From contig JAJZGH010000005.1 in NCBI GenBank assembly GCA_021798635.1, forward strand, positions 1 to 41,854: a stretch of DNA of 41,854 nt, given 5' to 3'. The position numbers and the translations under genes were made by a program. Positions 40,852 through 41,854 of this stretch are shown piece after piece; within the stretch, counting starts at the first letter, position 1; each line of letters opens with the position of its first letter. This DNA is from Planctomycetota bacterium. Its GTDB lineage: Bacteria > Planctomycetota > Phycisphaerae > WQYP01. Below the pieces are notes generated by a model. It was not told the origin of the DNA. It was given only the letters and a program-made list of their open reading frames with translations, and made no database searches.

Positions 40852-41854
40852 TCAAGGATTAGGCCAGTCCGCATTCACGAAGCGCCCCGCTTCCAGAATG
40901 GTTTTGCCATCCACCTCTATGCGGCAGCCCGGTTGGCGTAAATCACACACCATGTCCCAGTGCAGGCCGCTTTCATTGGTGCCGCCGGTTTCCGGATAGG
41001 CCGCTCCCAATGCGGCATGACATGTCCCGCCGATTTTTTCGTCAAAGAGCGTGTTGCGCGTGTACTGTTGAATTGAAAAATTTGTGCCGATGGCAAATTC
41101 ACCCAGCGTCCGGCTGCCGGCATCCTGATCCATCATGGCGGTAAGAAAATCCAATCCCTTGGAGGCCGCGGCATCCACGACTTTGCCATTCTTAAACTTC
41201 AGCACAATGCCGTCGCATTCGCGACCATGATGCACGGCCGGGAAACTATAGTGGATGACGCCGTTGACGGCATCTTCAATCGGCCCGGTAAACACTTCGC
41301 CATCGGGGAAATTTTCATGACCGCAGCAGTTGATCCAGCGGCGCCCTTCCACGCCCAAGCGCAAATCCGTATCTTTGGCGACCACATGGACTTCTTTGGC
41401 GGTGTTAAGATAATCCGCCAGCCGTTGCTGCTTTTCGCTGATCTTCTTCCAGGCCGCCACTGGATCATCCAGATGCAGCAATCCGCCGCGGAAAACAAAA
41501 TCCGCATAATCGTGCAGGGACATTTCCGCATCCTGCGCACTGGCCTGCGTGGGATATTGTGTTCCCACCCATTTCAATTTGCCCTGCGCGGCACGCTCCA
41601 GAAATCGTTTGCTGATGGGCCTGCGAGCCTGCGCGGCGGCGGCCTGCTTCTTGGGGTCCACCTGCGTCATGGAACGGGTATTTTCCTGTGCCCAGAGACC
41701 GATGGATACATCCATATTTTCGACAATGAATTGGGACACCGGAGAAATATATTCCAACTGCCGGGCGCTGGCCACGCGATAAAACGCTTCTTCCATCGCA
41801 TCAGAGCTCATGGAAACAAAGGGATGTCCGCCCGCCAGAAGCACCTGTTCATAA
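40852..41854 (-). CDS. M29-family aminopeptidase, 5' end cut by window edge
   Basis: The visible 334 codons run into the right edge of the window, so the N-terminus (about 40 residues) is outside. Reading from the edge gives YEQVLLAGGHPFVSMSSD, the start of the first conserved block, so the ATG-like start inside the window is not the true one. Diagnostic blocks for thermophilic aminopeptidase (AmpS/PepS) are RRWINCCGHENFPDGEVFTGPIEDAVNG, with the metal-ligand Glu residues, GTNFSIQQYTRNTLFDEKIGGTCHAALGAAYPETGG, and SGLHWDMVCDLR, with metal-binding His and Asp. The enzyme is a cytoplasmic dinuclear metallopeptidase removing N-terminal residues. It ends 100 bases before the FKBP gene; they may share a transcript. 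Confidence 0.93.
   Translation of the reverse strand, partial: YEQVLLAGGHPFVSMSSDAMEEAFYRVASARQLEYISPVSQFIVENMDVSIGLWAQENTRSMTQVDPKKQAAAAQARRPISKRFLERAAQGKLKWVGTQYPTQASAQDAEMSLHDYADFVFRGGLLHLDDPVAAWKKISEKQQRLADYLNTAKEVHVVAKDTDLRLGVEGRRWINCCGHENFPDGEVFTGPIEDAVNGVIHYSFPAVHHGRECDGIVLKFKNGKVVDAAASKGLDFLTAMMDQDAGSRTLGEFAIGTNFSIQQYTRNTLFDEKIGGTCHAALGAAYPETGGTNESGLHWDMVCDLRQPGCRIEVDGKTILEAGRFVNADWPNP

Noticed and set aside
1..41854. CRISPR arrays, rRNA, tRNA genes, prophage or intact insertion sequences
   Set aside because: No regularly spaced repeats of 25-40 bases, no rRNA-like sequence, no tRNA cloverleaf and no transposase or integrase were seen on either strand.

Overview
The window looks like chromosomal DNA of a planctomycete, probably from the Phycisphaerae/Tepidisphaerales side of the phylum. 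This rests on overall gene content (an SpoIVB-type S55 peptidase beside a secreted propeller protein, OprB-type porins, a FliA/WhiG-like sigma factor away from flagellar genes, DUF3300/DUF2950 neighbours, a YyaL/DUF255 protein) and on the form of the small L34 gene. No rRNA is present, so the taxonomic placement is inference. Most genes are ordinary housekeeping or envelope genes in short operons on both strands. There are no tRNAs, rRNAs, CRISPR arrays or intact insertion sequences that I can see.

Left part (1-3.0 kb) is an accessory patch. It holds an overlapping two-gene unit of an AAA15/OLD-type ATPase and a DUF3226 TOPRIM-like protein, which is a good candidate for a PARIS/OLD-like defence pair. 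A Phd-type antitoxin follows; its PIN/VapC toxin survives only as an N-terminal stub that reads in frame into a small secreted Cys/His-rich protein. From 3.2 to 8.7 kb is a tightly overlapping tripartite RND efflux operon (lipoprotein TolC, adaptor, pump), followed by a convergent OprB-like porin (8.9-10.4 kb).

The 10.4-15.1 kb stretch mixes decay and housekeeping. A YwgA-like protein is followed by the 5' end of what looks like its usual HD-hydrolase partner, and then by the 5' end of a restriction-endonuclease-like gene that runs into the 3' end of a photolyase gene. Photolyase, queG, a small membrane protein and an MsbA-type ABC exporter are all on the minus strand. Three copies of a short dispersed repeat (core GCCTGTCCGAGTAAT) lie at 10.42, 13.50 and 15.07 kb. 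One is a perfect long palindrome and one forms the shortened C-terminus of QueG.

From 17.2 to 21.3 kb are pdxJ, dapA, a DoxX protein and a PHS-family phosphate symporter with a tandem 11-bp Pho-box-like repeat upstream. A large unrecognised secreted protein (21.6-23.9 kb) is followed by the wreck of a type III-like restriction helicase (23.9-24.8 kb) and a low-complexity spacer. Next come the S55 peptidase, the propeller/FN3 protein, rpmH (L34, only 44 codons), the thioredoxin-fold YyaL protein and an HEVGHH zincin-like protein. The right part holds an orphan VWA protein, a Fur-family regulator without CXXC motifs, phoU, the DUF3300-DUF2950-GT2/DUF2062 cluster, a sigma-28-like factor, an FKBP lipoprotein and an M29 aminopeptidase cut by the window end.

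Functional links suggested by the sequence: phoU and the PHS symporter both point to phosphate control; the efflux genes form one transport complex; the S55/propeller genes probably act together in the periplasm. At least four loci (2.5, 11.4, 11.7 and 23.9 kb) are truncated defence or toxin genes, so this region has gained and lost defence islands.
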